Numbered from the stretch's first letter, positions 1-62,705 are shown. The stretch: 64,000 nucleotides of DNA from Escarpia spicata (GCA_963995525.1 OZ023210.1:8031906-8095905); one strand, 5' to 3'. Made by a program: numbers and translations. Notes: generated by a model from the letters alone, not told the origin.

Positions 1-530
1 TCATATACACCGAAAAAAAATTAAAACCGAGGACTTCACAAGTGAACCGATATGAATACCAGCACTAACAGGCTTCCGTACATTATAACAAACTGAAACA
101 CACAGGCGTACACCTTAGTATAGTGAGTGATAATAGGGTAACTTAGCCTTCAATAAGTTGTAAACAAGATTTAACAAACCTGATTATGTGGTAGAATATA
201 TAGGAGATAAAGTAACAACCATCAAACTACTTACATAAGATAATATCTGTGTAAGCCAGTACTTGCTAGATATTTTGATTAGGTAGCATTGTTGTTAAAA
301 TTAAACAAGGGCGATAGTCGGGCGGCGTAACCTAAATAAATAAAGCAGCCTAACGTAATGTAATTGATTGTATTTAAATTAGGTCACTACTGGTAATGTT
401 AGCGTTCGTGATAGGTTAAATAGTCGGCTGTGTAATTGAAATCTGTAACATAAAGTGTGCTGCAGTACACAGGAAACAGGCTTTATAAAGACTAAGTTAG
501 TTAAGTTATTAAATCAATTCTTATAGGAAT

Positions 531-1730
531 ATGGCGCCTTGCAAGCGGCAACTCAAGGCAAAGCGACACTTGGTGTGTGCGATCACTGCCACAGCTGGGT
601 AGATTTTGCATTGTCCGGCTGTGGGAAGTCATGGGCAGGAACCATGGAGGAAGGATTCACCTTTCAGTGCATTGGGTGTTGGAAGGTGGAGTGTCTGCAG
701 AAGGAGATAGTTAGGTTGACAGATAATGTGAAGGGAATTAGCAAGGAGACAGGTCGAATGGAGAGAGACGACAGGGAGAGAGGTGAGAATATTGTAAGAC
801 TGAAGGAGAATAGCAGTGGCAAGAAACTGAAGAAAGGAGATTGAGAGGAGGGAAGGTGATTGGAGGGGAAGAAATTGGAAAATCGACGACAGAAAACGTG
901 ACAAGCGTGAAGGTGACATGGGAGAAAGTGACCGCAGAGAAGCAGGGAGGGAAGATGGGACTGGAGAGGAGAGAAGAAAATGAGATGGGAGGAAAGATGA
1001 AGGGGCTAAAGGAAGTGAGAGCAATTGTGACAGAAGAGAAGTCGATAAAAGGGACGCTGACAGGAGGAAAGGTGACAAGAGAAAAAGCGACAGGAAAGAA
1101 TGGATCGGAAGAGAATGTGACAGGAGAGAAGACGACAGGGGAAAAAGACAAAGACCAGACATATGCAAACCGAAGAAGGAGCTACTCTAAGGCAGTGGTT
1201 GAGGGGGCAATGACGAAAGAGTGGGTGTTTATGGGCGACTCCGTTATGAGGAAGACGGACAAGACACTGAGCAAGGGCAAGGAGGTCGTTGTTTGTCTAC
1301 CGGGGGCTAGGATTGAACATGTGACTGACAGGGTAGAGAAGGTATTGGGACATGGCAAGGGAGGGTCTATACTGGTACATGTAGGAACAAATAATGCTGA
1401 CTGGGAGGGAGCAACTGGGATAGTACAGAAGGATTGACAGTTGGTGAGGAAGCTGAAGAAGACAAGAGTTGAACAGATAATTCTGTCAGGAATTTTGCCA
1501 GTAATGGGAGGAAGGGGGCAACGTATAGAAACTGCAAGAGGATGGCGATCAACGCACTAGTTGAGCAGATATGTGAAGAAGAGGGGGGGATTCACTGATT
1601 TATGGGAATACTTTGTTGGGGGGGGGGAGATATGTACATGAGAGATGGCTTCCATCTTAGTGGAAAGGGGGCAGCAGTTTTCTCAGAGAACCTGCTGCGA
1701 TCTGTTGACAGTGGGGCAGGTTGCATCTAT
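531..1730 (+). pseudogene. CR1 ORF1: PHD-like zinc region plus SGNH esterase (broken)
   Basis: The ancestral start is the ATG at 531, because the same MAP-type start is seen at copy A2 (50734-50742); a frameshift follows almost at once. Residues encoded at about 570-710 show paired Cys/His (CDHCHSW, then CIGCWKVEC) typical of the CR1 ORF1 zinc region. From 730 to 1160 there is a Lys/Glu/Thr-rich low-complexity linker built from GEK/VT-type repeats. The esterase follows: block I GDS at 1233-1241, block III HVGTNN near 1378-1395 and the catalytic DxxH (DGFHLSGKG) starting at 1644. A stop at 1435-1437 and a frameshift by the G run near 1617 separate the blocks. In CR1 elements this protein is thought to help RNP assembly or membrane interaction; that role is known for the family and not shown here. 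Confidence 0.8.
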
Positions 1731-1840
1731 TTAAACTAGATTCGCAGGGGGTACTAACAGAAAAGCCTGAAACTGGAGGCATAAATAAAGACAGCACAAA
1801 CAAATCAGCAAAGAACAGTCTGGAAAACTCTTCTGAAGCT

Positions 1841-4523
1841 GGATATAAATGTGTTTGTTTAAATGCAAGGAGTATAGTAAACAAAAGAAATAAACTAAAC
1901 ATTATGGTAGAAGATATTGACCCTCACATAATAGGTATAACCGAATCCTGGACCACCACCGATATATCAGATGCCGAATTGGGACTGACAGGATATGTAA
2001 TGTTTAGGAAAGATAGAATAGGAAGAAAAGGAGGTGGAGTTATTTTATATATTAAAGAATCTATCCAGGCTCATGAAATATAATTAGAAAGAGAAGCAGA
2101 TTGCAAAGAAGCTGTTTGGTGTAACATAGTTACAGGAAACTTACCATTAACAGTTGGGTTAGTTTATCGAAGTCCAAACATAAGCATAGAAGAGTATGAA
2201 AAATACAAAACGCTATAATGTAAGTAAACAAACGGGACTGTATTATTATGGGGGATTTTAACCACGGGCATGTACAACGGAAATCTGTACAGAATATGGA
2301 GAGTGAGGACCACAAGATTTTAGTTTTAGTTCAAAATACTTTCCTTTCTCAACATGTGCTACAACCAACCAGGGGTGAGAATGTGTTAGACATAGTTTTG
2401 TCCTCACAGAATGAATTAGTTGACAATATCAAGATATGTGAGCCACTGGGGAGTAGTGATCACAACCAGATACATTTACCATCAAAGTAAAATCAGAAAG
2501 GAATATTAAAAAGCAGTATAGGAGAAATTTCCACAAAGGAAGATATAAGGACATGAGGAAATATTTAGCAAAGGTAGACTGGAATAACACACTGACAAAT
2601 AAGACATCAACATAATGCTGGAATATATTAAAGAGTGAAATTAAAGGTATAGTCGATAAATTTGTACCCTTCAAAAAAAAGGGAAACGGTCCAAAAAGAA
2701 ACACTTATCGAAAGAAGCCATTAGACAAATTAAGTATAAACAAATGATGTGGAAGTCATATAGATGTACTGGAAATTATGAAGACTACAACAGTTATAAA
2801 GAAGCACTTAGCCAAGCTACAGCTGAAATTAGAAATTCAAAGAGAAGCTATGAACAACAATTAGCTAGTAATATAAAACATGACAGCAAGAATGTTTATG
2901 CGTATGTTCGAAGCAAACAGAAAGTTCAAGATAAAGTCGGTCCTCTAGAAGATAGTGCTGGAAATATAATATCAGAGGGATTCTTAATGGCAGAAGAACT
3001 GACTGAGTACTTTAGTTCAGTGTTTACCAGGGAAGATATTAGTTCACTGCCAGTACCAGAGGCTAAGTTCAAGAGGCAGATTCAGACTACTTAGGACAAT
3101 TAATTGTAACCCCGGAACCGGTAGCTAAGAAAATAAGGGCTATGAAGGATAATAAATCACCTGGAATGGATGGGATTCCGCCCAAACTACTATTGGAAAT
3201 TGTAGAACAAATTAGCGTACCGCTTGCAACAGTTTTCAATTTGTCATTAGAAGAGAGAGTTGTTCCTTTAGAATGGAAAAAGGCAAACATTATACCGTTA
3301 TTTAAAAAAGGTTTGAGAAACAAGTCAGATAACTATAGAACATTGTGTTTAGCATCAGTGATTTGCAAATTATAAGAAAGATTAATTAAACATCACATGG
3401 TGGATTTTTTTATTAAACATAACTTGATAAACCCATATCAACATGGGTTTTTTACAGCGAGGTCATGCTTAACAAATATGTTATGTTTTTGGTAGACATC
3501 ACTAAGTGGGTAGATGAGGGATCACAAGTAGATAAAGTCTACTTAGATTTTCAAAAAGCTTTCGACAAAGTACCGCATCAAAGATTACTGCTTAACCTAA
3601 ATGCCCTTTGCATAGGAAATGGTATAATAAATTGGATAGAAAAATGGCTGATTGACAGAAGACAATGTGTAGTAGTTGATGGGGAGGCTTCAAACTGGAA
3701 ATCGGTATTGAGTGGGGTACCACAGGGATCAGTACTAGGACCTATATTATTCTTAATATATATCAACGATTTGGATGATGAAATAACAAGCAAGGTTTTG
3801 AAATTTGCGGATGATACAAAAGTGTTTAGAAGGATTAAAAGTGATGGAGATAGACAACATTTACAAGATGATATTGACAAGTTAATCAAATGGTCTGAAA
3901 AGTGACAAATGCTGTTCAATTTTGGGAAATGCAAATGCCTCCACGCAGGACATACTGTAAAAGAAAGTGCAGTGCGGAATTGCAGCTTCAAAGGGAAATC
4001 AAATCCTTGGATTAATTAGGCGAAACATAACGTATAAAGAAAAAGAGCTAATAATACCGCTGTACAAAACAATAGTTAGGCCTCATTTGGAATATTGTAT
4101 TCAAGCGTGGAGGCCATATCGCAGGAAGGACATAGATACGCTAGAAAGGGTGCACAGGAGAGCACCTAACACGATACCAAAACTGAGGGATCTTAGTTAC
4201 GAAATACGCCCTAAAAATGCGGCTTAACAACACTAGAAACCAGGAGATTGAGAGGAGATCAGATAGAAGTGTTTAAAATAATGAATGGTTATGAAAATAT
4301 TGATAGAAATATGTTTTTTTCAGTTAAGAAAGATAGAAGGACTAGAGGACATGAAGTTACATTAGCAAAGGAGCAGCGTAGATTAGATATAAGAAAGTTC
4401 TCATTTTCACAAAGGACTATAAATGAATGGAACAGATTATCTGCTGATTGTGTGGGTGCTAGCAGCGTGAATATGTTTAAAAATAAAATCGACACATACC
4501 TCAGAAGGGCGGGATACACATAG
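1841..4523 (+). pseudogene. CR1 ORF2: APE endonuclease and reverse transcriptase (broken)
   Basis: The endonuclease begins with the NARSIVNKR-type motif and ITESW (about 1860-1960); GDFNH lies near 2250 and SSDHN near 2450. The reverse transcriptase runs from about 2740, with NKSPGMDGIPPKLL near 3150, FQKAFDKVPHQRLL near 3550, SGVPQGSVLGP near 3710 and the catalytic FADD at 3804-3815. The C-terminal part continues to 4523, including YKTIVRPHLEYCIQAW near 4050. At least six frame changes or stops interrupt it, and about 110 bp present in copy A3 is deleted near 3950. It is a dead copy. The motifs place it in the CR1 clade. Confidence 0.87.
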
Positions 4524-4589
4524 ATAAAAGGGTCGGACTCTCGATAAGCCAAAGGGCTTCCTTGTCCACCTGCCACCTAGAGTTAATTC

Positions 4590-5119
4590 TCCTGGTGGCA
4601 ATCTTGTTAAATCTTAATGTAGTCATTACAAGTTGCCCAGTCCGCCATGTGCACTAGTTTAATCCCTGTATCAAACAGAACAATCGTCCAAACCGTGAAG
4701 GAATAACCCAAATAATCATACAAGACCTCAGGCCGAGTCCGATTATTTGTGCTTATGGAAGAAATCAGCAGTGGGGTACCACGAAAGTGCAAAACTTTGG
4801 GGAGCTAGAAACGCATTAATACTTACGAATTTACTTATTGGCGGGTAAGTTCTCGGGCGCAGAGAGAGAACGTCAAAGGGGGACCACGAAACTTCGTAAA
4901 AGAGGGGCGCTAGAAACTTAATTAAATTGTCGCCTGTCATTTTTTTCGAAAGGCGACATCAGTAATTTCCAAACTCTATCTAGAAACAAAGTAAAAACTC
5001 TATTCTTGTATGTGCCAGAGTACATTGCATGCATATGTAATAACATCCGATATGGTACGTATTTATAACCGCCTAAGTCTAATTTGCACCAGATGTCGGC
5101 AATGGATATTTGTGTTTTG
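4590..5119. other. Intergenic stretch with a diverged direct repeat
   Basis: No gene is seen. Two similar blocks of about 50 bp lie at about 4772-4824 and 4877-4927; both read GG-ACCACGAAA, then a GCTAGAAAC core, then an AT-rich tail. A short hairpin (GTCGCCT ... AGGCGAC) follows at about 4929-4957. These may be remains of a small repeat element. Confidence 0.4.
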
Positions 5120-5560
5120 CCGCATGTTTCTTAACATGTTCCTGGAGAAGATCGTGCAGGACACCCTACACAACCACCACTGCTCCATCTCCATTGGTGA
5201 CAGGCCCATCTCTAACCTTCGATTCGCCGACGAGATCGACCTCTTGGTCGGCCGCAATGACGAATTTCACAATCTAAACCAACAGACTGGTTCAAAGCGC
5301 AGAGGCTTACGGCATAGAGGTCAGCACAGAGAAGAGCAAAGTCATGGTCAACAGCTCAAACAACATCAGTGCAAACATCACCATGAATGGCGAAAAGCTA
5401 GAAGAAGTCAGCAATTTTTAATATCTTGGAGCGACAGTGTGTATGCATGGTAGCTACACCACAGAAATACACATCAGGATCGCCTCAGCAACGGCTGCCA
5501 TGGCAAGGTTGGAGAGGATCTGGAGAAGTAGTAACATAAACGTCACAACCAAGTAATTTT
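5120..5560 (+). pseudogene. RTE-like LINE reverse transcriptase fragment
   Basis: The translation reads FLEKIVQDTL, then ISNLRFADEIDLL, where the catalytic [FY]ADD has become FADE, then sequence like the RTE/craniate endonuclease-RT proteins, in another frame, ending VSNF-stop-YLGATV. At least one frameshift (near 5290) and one in-frame TAA (5420-5422) break it. Only the central RT region remains, with no endonuclease and no 3' tail. It is a short dead relic, not related to the CR1 copies nearby. Confidence 0.7.
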
Positions 5561-5592
5561 GTTAAGATCACCTGTACTATCCACCTTTCTGG

Positions 5593-5800
5593 ACACACAT
5601 GCATGCACACACGCACACGCGCACACACGCACACACGCACACACGCACACACGCACACACGCACACACGCACACATAAATACATATATATATATATATAT
5701 ATATATAAATACATACATACATAAAATATAAATACATACATACATACATACATACATACACATACATATACACACATACACACATACATACACACATGCG
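5593..5800. repeat. Compound microsatellite (ACACACGC)n, (TA)n, (CATA)n
   Basis: Three simple arrays lie end to end: an ACACACGC-type array to about 5675, an AT array at 5684-5707, and a CATA array with interruptions to about 5800. Open frames here are only cysteine/valine or histidine/threonine reading of the repeat. Confidence 0.95.
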
Positions 5801-5839
5801 TACGTATACAAGTACACACACATACATATGCATACACAT

Positions 5840-6756
5840 ACTAGCTCGATTACAGTTAGATGTCACGTGAGATGCGATTGTATAGTTACGTCGGAATTAG
5901 GTGTTTTCCCTGCAAAAGTGTTCAAAAAGAGTTGTTGTAGTTAATGTTAAACTATTAAACAAATGTCAAAACGTGCATAAAATCGTAAGCAACGATACGA
6001 TGTCGTTCTTTCCATTGAAAACAAATACAGTTAATATAGTTCTGTGTCAACAAATAATGTAGCATAACGTGTGCCATCAGAATGCACTGCATTTATATTA
6101 TTTGTATATACGCTATATGGGCACGTTTCTGTTTTTGCAACTGTTTTAATAGCATTTATCATAGGCAGCTATAAAGCAAGATAAATTATACACATAAGTC
6201 TTTGATTGAAACTTTTAAAATATACTACAACTGTTGTTTTGATAGCATAGATGCTGAAATAATCTGTTTTGAGTAACACATAGCAATCGATACCATCATA
6301 TGTGCATGCTTAAAGCAAATGAAATATACCGTTAAATGAAACACACTAAACAAAATACTGCGCCTAGTAGGCCTACAAGCCAGCTGATTGGATAAAGACA
6401 AGTTGTATGTTTTATGTAGATATAATTAGCGACTCCAAATAAACAAATAGTTTAATTTACACATTTATAATATCTGAACTTAAATGTGCGCTTGTTGCAG
6501 TCTAAGCGCCAATGATAATTTGAAAATTTTTGATAATCACACTAAACTTGCCACGGATCACGTCCTAGGTAATGTTGGACACGTTACATTGTTCGCAACA
6601 TAATTACGTTGGAATCAACCCTGCAGTCTTACCAGACGAATGACAGGTAATCTATTCAGCCTGTCGCACGAATCAATCGATGGTTACCTCCAGGATGCTA
6701 ATAAATCTACGGAATGACGTGAGCACATTGTAAGTGCTGTGCTGCAACCGAACAAG
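5840..6756. other. Upstream flank of Ly6-A
   Basis: AT-rich sequence with no open frame of note. It precedes the first coding exon of Ly6-A, so the promoter and 5' UTR should lie here. I see no convincing TATA box at a defined distance, so no promoter is called. Confidence 0.4.
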
Positions 6757-24195
<17,439 letters not shown>

Positions 24196-24366
24196 CAATG
24201 CCAACAAATTAGTTCTTCGTGAAATCATAGATGATGAATGGAATCCACTACATGACCGAAGCTACTAGCGTTGTGCAAAGTATACGGCTGACGATAACGT
24301 CGTCGCTTAAGCGGCCTTAAGGATGTTTCTGGAGTTACAATTATAACTTGCAATGCATTTTAACAA

Positions 24367-24372
24367 AATAAA
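24367..24372 (+). terminator. AATAAA polyadenylation signal, Ly6-A
   Basis: A canonical AATAAA lies 172 bp after the Ly6-A stop, followed by GT-rich sequence from about 24400. This is suitable context for cleavage and polyadenylation. Confidence 0.55.
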
Positions 24373-24409
24373 TATTGTAGTAAATGTTGTTACACTGATT
24401 GTTTGTGGT

Positions 24410-24463
24410 GTATGTGCGCGCGTGGGTACATGCGTGTGCATGCGTGTGTGCTGTGTGTGTATG

Positions 24464-24499
<36 letters not shown>

Positions 24500-24507
24500 T
24501 GTGTGTG
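24410..24507. repeat. GT/GC-rich microsatellite
   Basis: A GTGC and GTGT mixed array in the 3' flank of Ly6-A, with nine consecutive GTGC-type units near 24466-24500. Confidence 0.93.
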
Positions 24508-25016
24508 TTTCTGTGCAAGACCTTATAAGTAATTGTTCTGTGACAACAGCTGCTGTACAACGCGTTGGTTTTTTTTCTCCAAAACTTGTAATCCAGTAAT
24601 TGATCAGCCACAATCAATATAATTATTACCCGCAGACTAAGTGAGACGATTCCCCCGTAATCGCTGCTGACACTAATGTTTATGTCCGATGTATGTCGTT
24701 ACGTGTGTCAGCTGGGCCAGCGACAATCGAATTAACATTACTGATCAACAAGTTAATGCAGCGTGGGAGCTAGGGTTATCGCCGTCGGTTCGCCACTGGG
24801 CAAAGGCAGCTTCCGCGTGGACTACCATCGAAGTCTCAATATGAATGACTTGTTCCGTGGCCACAACTATTCACATCAACATTGTGCAACCAAAACGTTG
24901 CGACATACATATAATCACCAGCTTCAACAACATTGTGTATAGTCACAGCAGTGTGAAATTGTTCCAGAGTGGGATTATGCAATTATATGGAAGAAGAAAG
25001 AGAAAACACAGGGAAA

Positions 25017-25033
25017 CACATACATACATACAT

Positions 25034-25106
<73 letters not shown>

Positions 25107-25270
25107 TACACACATGTACATACACATACACCCACGCACGCACGCATGCACGCGCGCGCACACACACATACATACACAAATAGAGTAACATACACACATA
25201 CACACGCACGCACGCACGCACACACACACACACGCATGCACGCACACACACACATATACAAAAACAGAGT

Positions 25271-25359
<89 letters not shown>
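25017..25359. repeat. (CATA)n and (CA)n compound microsatellite
   Basis: CATA units (25017-25051), then CA arrays interrupted by ACGC and AAATAGAGTA segments, ending in a CA run of about 85 bp. It lies between Ly6-A and Ly6-B. Two AGAGTA-containing interruptions (25182 and 25266) suggest internal duplication of the array. Confidence 0.96.
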
Positions 25360-25761
25360 CACAAACACCGTTATTTGTCTCTCAAATCCAGGAATTTGTT
25401 CGAATCGGAAACTAACCAAACGTCCAATGATAAACACACTCCCGCTTGAAGAATGATCACGATGAGGACTAAGATAACTTAGTGTCCGACGCCTGATGAG
25501 ATGCATACAACGTCTCTTATTGAATAAAGACACTTCGGATTACCATAGCTGCTATCTCGCGATCCATAATTGCTCTTCCGGAAGACTGTATTGACCTACA
25601 CACGTTCCCGTCTGTCCCGATAAACTGGCACGGTAGAGCATTAGCATTGCACACACTCATTGCGGTTTAGCTGTAAGACAGTAACGTGTAACTGATTGCA
25701 CAAGTCGTCAACAAAGCGTCGGACACATTTCCAGACGGTCCAGTTTCCCCAGACCCGAGAG

Positions 25762-37743
<11,982 letters not shown>

Positions 37744-37989
37744 ACCGTATCAACGCGTCGCACCAGTTGGGTATTTGATATTAAATAAGTATATGGGGGA
37801 AGGATGCCGACAACCCTGTGCGGTTATTCATTCCAAAGCAGTTATATACCATGCATAGTCACTCGCGCAGCGCCCTCTGTTATTCATGTGTAAACGTAAT
37901 TATAGTGTTTACGTTACCAGTTCAAATTCAAAATGGCGGATCGCTGAGTGACTCTGCTTGGTAATTTAAATGATTTGTTCATTCCCACA
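37744..37989. other. 3' flank of Ly6-B
   Basis: Probable 3' UTR and flank. No canonical AATAAA is seen near the stop, and no other gene is seen. Confidence 0.35.
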
Positions 37990-37994
37990 ACAAA

Positions 37995-38068
37995 CACTGA
38001 ACGATGACGACACCGAACGATGACGTCACTGAACGATGACGTCACCGAACGATGACGTCACTAAACGA
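37995..38068. repeat. 16-17 bp tandem repeat with TGACGTCA core
   Basis: Four units of GAACGATGACGTCACY type; the first unit has GACGACAC in place of GACGTCAC. Three units contain the palindrome TGACGTCA, identical to a CREB/ATF site. Confidence 0.85.
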
Positions 38069-38189
38069 TGCGAGGGTCGCTCATGATTCAGCGTGAATTG
38101 TGATAAGGCTGAATAATAACTTATTATATCTCGAAGCGACCCGGAATCATCATCTCAAGCCATGGGTGGCAATGATTAGAAGGTCGCTC

Positions 38190-38461
38190 AATCACTTCTA
38201 AACCACCACGTGCGGTCTTGATTGCCGGCAGGTCGCTCACAAATTGGCCGTTTAAACCAAATCAAATTTATTGTAACGCATTACACTACATACTATACAA
38301 ATCAAATTACGACAAATTATATAATATATGATTTGTCTTAATTTGATTTGTACTGTATGTAGTGAAATGAATTACAATAAATTTTATTTGATTATTAAAA
38401 CGGCCAATTTGTGAGCGATCTGCCGGCAATCAAGACCGTATGTGGTGGTGTAGAAGTAATT
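38190..38461. mobile_element. Fold-back (MITE-like) element
   Basis: The left arm (38190 to about 38315) and right arm (about 38330-38461) are inverted copies. ACTTCTAAACCACCAC pairs with GTGGTGGTGTAGAAGT, GGTCTTGATTGCCGGCAG with CTGCCGGCAATCAAGACC, and CACAAATTGGCCGTTT with its complement. The arms are about 125 bp with few mismatches. There is no coding capacity. Confidence 0.8.
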
Positions 38462-41118
<2,657 letters not shown>

Positions 41119-41519
41119 GAGTAATAATAATCATTGGTAAACCAAAATTACTTCGCCTTGGTCAAGATAAGTTACAACGGTATAACAATCAAATCATATA
41201 TTGACAAAGTTACTCAAGCAAAGGTTGTTGGCGTAAATGTATACTATCTGAATTGCAATGCAAGTGTGGGATTGTTTCAGAGGTCAGGACAGAGTGTGTA
41301 TAATTGTTCATATTATTCTGCATGCGTGAAGACGCTTAATATGCCATGGTGCGTGTATATAATATGTCGATTATTTATTTTATTTTATTTTACTTACATT
41401 TGCGTGGTTTTGTGTATGCATCGTATACATTGTTAACGGCATTATTGATTGTGTGTAAATTCCAAATAAAAAAATCCAAAACTTGTTAATAAACTGATTC
41501 TGATGTTGTAAAATTGTAA

Positions 41520-41755
<236 letters not shown>

Positions 41756-41759
41756 GTTG

Positions 41760-42245
41760 CGTATGTGCAGGTGTGATCCATCACAATTTCAAGTAAGTAG
41801 ATGTACTAGTAATATTTTATTAACTCACAAGAAGGTTGGAATCTAACTATATTGTCACAGAGCATTAAAATCACAGAACACTATAATTTTATAACACGTT
41901 TTTTTCTGAAGATTGTAGTTATGACGCCGTAAGGTTTCCAACATTAAACTTGTTAGAAACATTCCATGTAAGTAGTGTAGCAATAATTGTGGATACATCT
42001 AATAACATTTCATTCGTTGAAATTAATTGAAAAATAGAACACGCAGAGTATACCAGAATAAGAGCAACCAACTAAATGAGTAGCCAACACTCGTAATTAC
42101 AAACCGATAACACCAATGTCGTTAATTAAAACACCTAAATGATTATTGATGGGTTAAGTAAAGATCTGACGTGTTGAACAAATATGAGCACTCTTAGAAC
42201 CGTCGCTAGAATCCATTACACGGCTACATGTATGAATACACAAGG
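41760..42245. other. Intergenic stretch, no gene seen
   Basis: AT-rich sequence beyond the GCNT 3' end. Nothing recognisable. Confidence 0.35.
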
Positions 42246-42317
42246 CGTACACACGTACATACGTACACACGCACAAACACACGCACACGCACACGCACAC
42301 AAACACGCACACAAACA

Positions 42318-42380
<63 letters not shown>

Positions 42381-42400
42381 ACACCCACACCACACACACA
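42246..42400. repeat. (CA)n microsatellite with CACG and CAAA interruptions
   Basis: A CACACG/CACAAA-interrupted array followed by a clean CA run and CCCACAC end units. It lies just past the GCNT polyadenylation signal. Confidence 0.95.
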
Positions 42401-42405
42401 TTAAG

Positions 42406-42411
42406 TTTATT
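42406..42411 (-). terminator. AATAAA polyadenylation signal, GCNT
   Basis: TTTATT on the plus strand reads AATAAA on the minus strand, 85 bp past the GCNT stop. The sequence beyond it is GT-rich on the minus strand, a fitting downstream element. Confidence 0.6.
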
Positions 42412-42495
42412 ACATGCACTAATGATACAGTGTATTATAAAAACAAACGCATACTACACATTTTCTAATCAAACCAGAACGCTTTCCTCCAAACA

Positions 42496-61068
<18,573 letters not shown>

Positions 61069-62570
61069 CTTGGCACCATGTCGTCGTGTCTGCCTCGCCG
61101 ACCCATGACGACGCACTACAGCGCGAGTGCAACAGCTTGCGCACTCGTGTAAAGAAAGCGGACGTAAAAGAAATTGATCCTCGTCGCGATGAGGTCGATA
61201 ACAACGTCTGTCGCGTTAAGATTATGGTCACCATAAAGGCATTTCCGCACCGCACGCGCTCTGCCGCCGTACGTTTAATAAGCCGTGGCGCAGATGTCGT
61301 GAAACAGTATGTCCCAGCCACAGTTACGGTTTACGGCATCAGGTAACGGCCTAGATGGAAACGCCTCTGTTCTGCTGCAGATTGTATTGATGTAATTACC
61401 CGCTGACATTTTGTATTGTTTCTCTTGGCCATTCGTAGATTCTTTGACATAATTGATGGCATACGTCAGTGCATAACTGGTATTGTGTTTTTTATTCCAA
61501 TCTATAGATTATGTACTGTGGCCCCAAATAAGACACTGCGTTTCTACGTTGTTTTGTCTTATCCACATTTCACACTCGCTACTATTTAATTGCATTTCTT
61601 CTTGGTTGTTTTTTGCGTCATGCTAACAACTGTTTTAATTGTTGTTTTAAGACGATGGCACAATTTGGTTGACAAATGTGGAGTTGTTAAGCAGTAGGCC
61701 ACCTATTAGTCATATCTTTGTGAAACGGAGAACATGCACGACTAACAGTGACTCGTGTACACACGAGTTGCGTACACGCGCAAGCTTAATATAAGGTTCA
61801 TGAACAAATCGGTACCAACCACGCAACGTCGACTGATTGGTCAATATTGCTTTATAAAGCAAAAGGCGGGTGAACAGAAATTGTGATAGCCACAAAAATA
61901 CCAATTCACATGGTATATACTAGTCGAATTTTACAGTTTCTAATAAATACTACACGCGATGATTAAAATTATATATGTTTACATAAAACGTGTAGTTCAC
62001 ATTTATCGGTGTGTTGATGTTCACGAACGCGCGCACACGCGCCCATTCAAATTATTTTGGGCAATGACAAATGTAACAGTTTACATTAATATGACAAATA
62101 TAACATTGCTACAGCAGTGAGGTTCACAGGGAGTCTATACTTAATTATTTTGGTGGATTAATGTATTGTTTGTCTTATTCAAAATACTGTTAAGAATTGT
62201 ACTTTTGTATAACGCCATGCTTAGGACATATGTCAGCTAACGACGTAAGTTAGTCCTGCATACAATGCTTTTATATAAGCCAATATATACAACTATAAAA
62301 CACGCGTGTTTATTAGCCTTAATTGGATGCTGCATGATAGTTTTACCAACGCTAATCATTGTCTTGCCAGAAATCTATGGTAAACACATATTGCCCATTG
62401 TTTACACTGTCAGCTTCGTTGTTTCTACATATCCGTAGAGCTGATAACAAAACTGCCATTCAAATTATGATACAAGCATGAAACTTGGCGTGGGTATTTT
62501 CATTAAATCATTCTTCAAATTCGATCGATCAACAAACAGAAAAGCCAAGCCAATTTTTCATCTCGATATC
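61069..62570. other. 5' flank of GCNT
   Basis: Should contain the GCNT 5' UTR and promoter, but I see no defined element. Nothing coding is recognised. Confidence 0.35.
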
Positions 62571-62705
62571 TGTCTCTCTGCCTCTCTGCCTCTCTGCCTC
62601 TCTGTCTCCCTGTCTCCCTGTCTCCCTGTCTCCCTGTCTCCCTGCCTCCCTGCCTCCCTGTCTCTCTGTCACGCTGTCTCTCTGTCGCTCTGTCGTTCTA
62701 TGTCT
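62571..62705. repeat. CTGTCTCC/CTGCCTCT octamer array
   Basis: Tandem 8-bp units of CTGCCTCT, CTGTCTCC and CTGTCGCT over about 130 bp, all pyrimidine plus G. Frames over it (SLSPCLPV) are artefacts. Confidence 0.93.

Larger units (their letters stand above)
113..4620 (+). mobile_element. CR1-clade LINE, copy A1, decayed
   Basis: A non-LTR retrotransposon nearly complete in layout: 5' UTR, ORF1 (531 to about 1730), ORF2 with endonuclease and reverse transcriptase (about 1840 to 4520) and a short 3' UTR ending in TTAAATCTT-type sequence. The 5' end is set by similarity to copy A2, whose match starts near 50326, so it could extend further upstream. ORF1 has a Cys-rich PHD-like region plus an SGNH esterase domain, the arrangement described for CR1-like elements. 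Many frameshifts and stops break both ORFs, and a segment is missing near 3950 that copy A3 keeps. The element cannot be active. Confidence 0.9.

Noticed and set aside
629..1168. Long minus-strand Ser/Leu/Phe-rich open frames
   Set aside because: They are the complement of the purine-rich CR1 ORF1 linker; composition explains the absence of stops.
24410..24507. Regular GTGC units considered as a CRISPR-like or minisatellite array
   Set aside because: Units of 4 bp with no spacers; a plain microsatellite in an animal genome.
41134..41436. 100-aa plus-strand frame with several cysteines between Ly6-B and GCNT, considered as a third LU gene
   Set aside because: No LU CxxC start or CN end, no splice-consistent partner exons, AT-rich composition.
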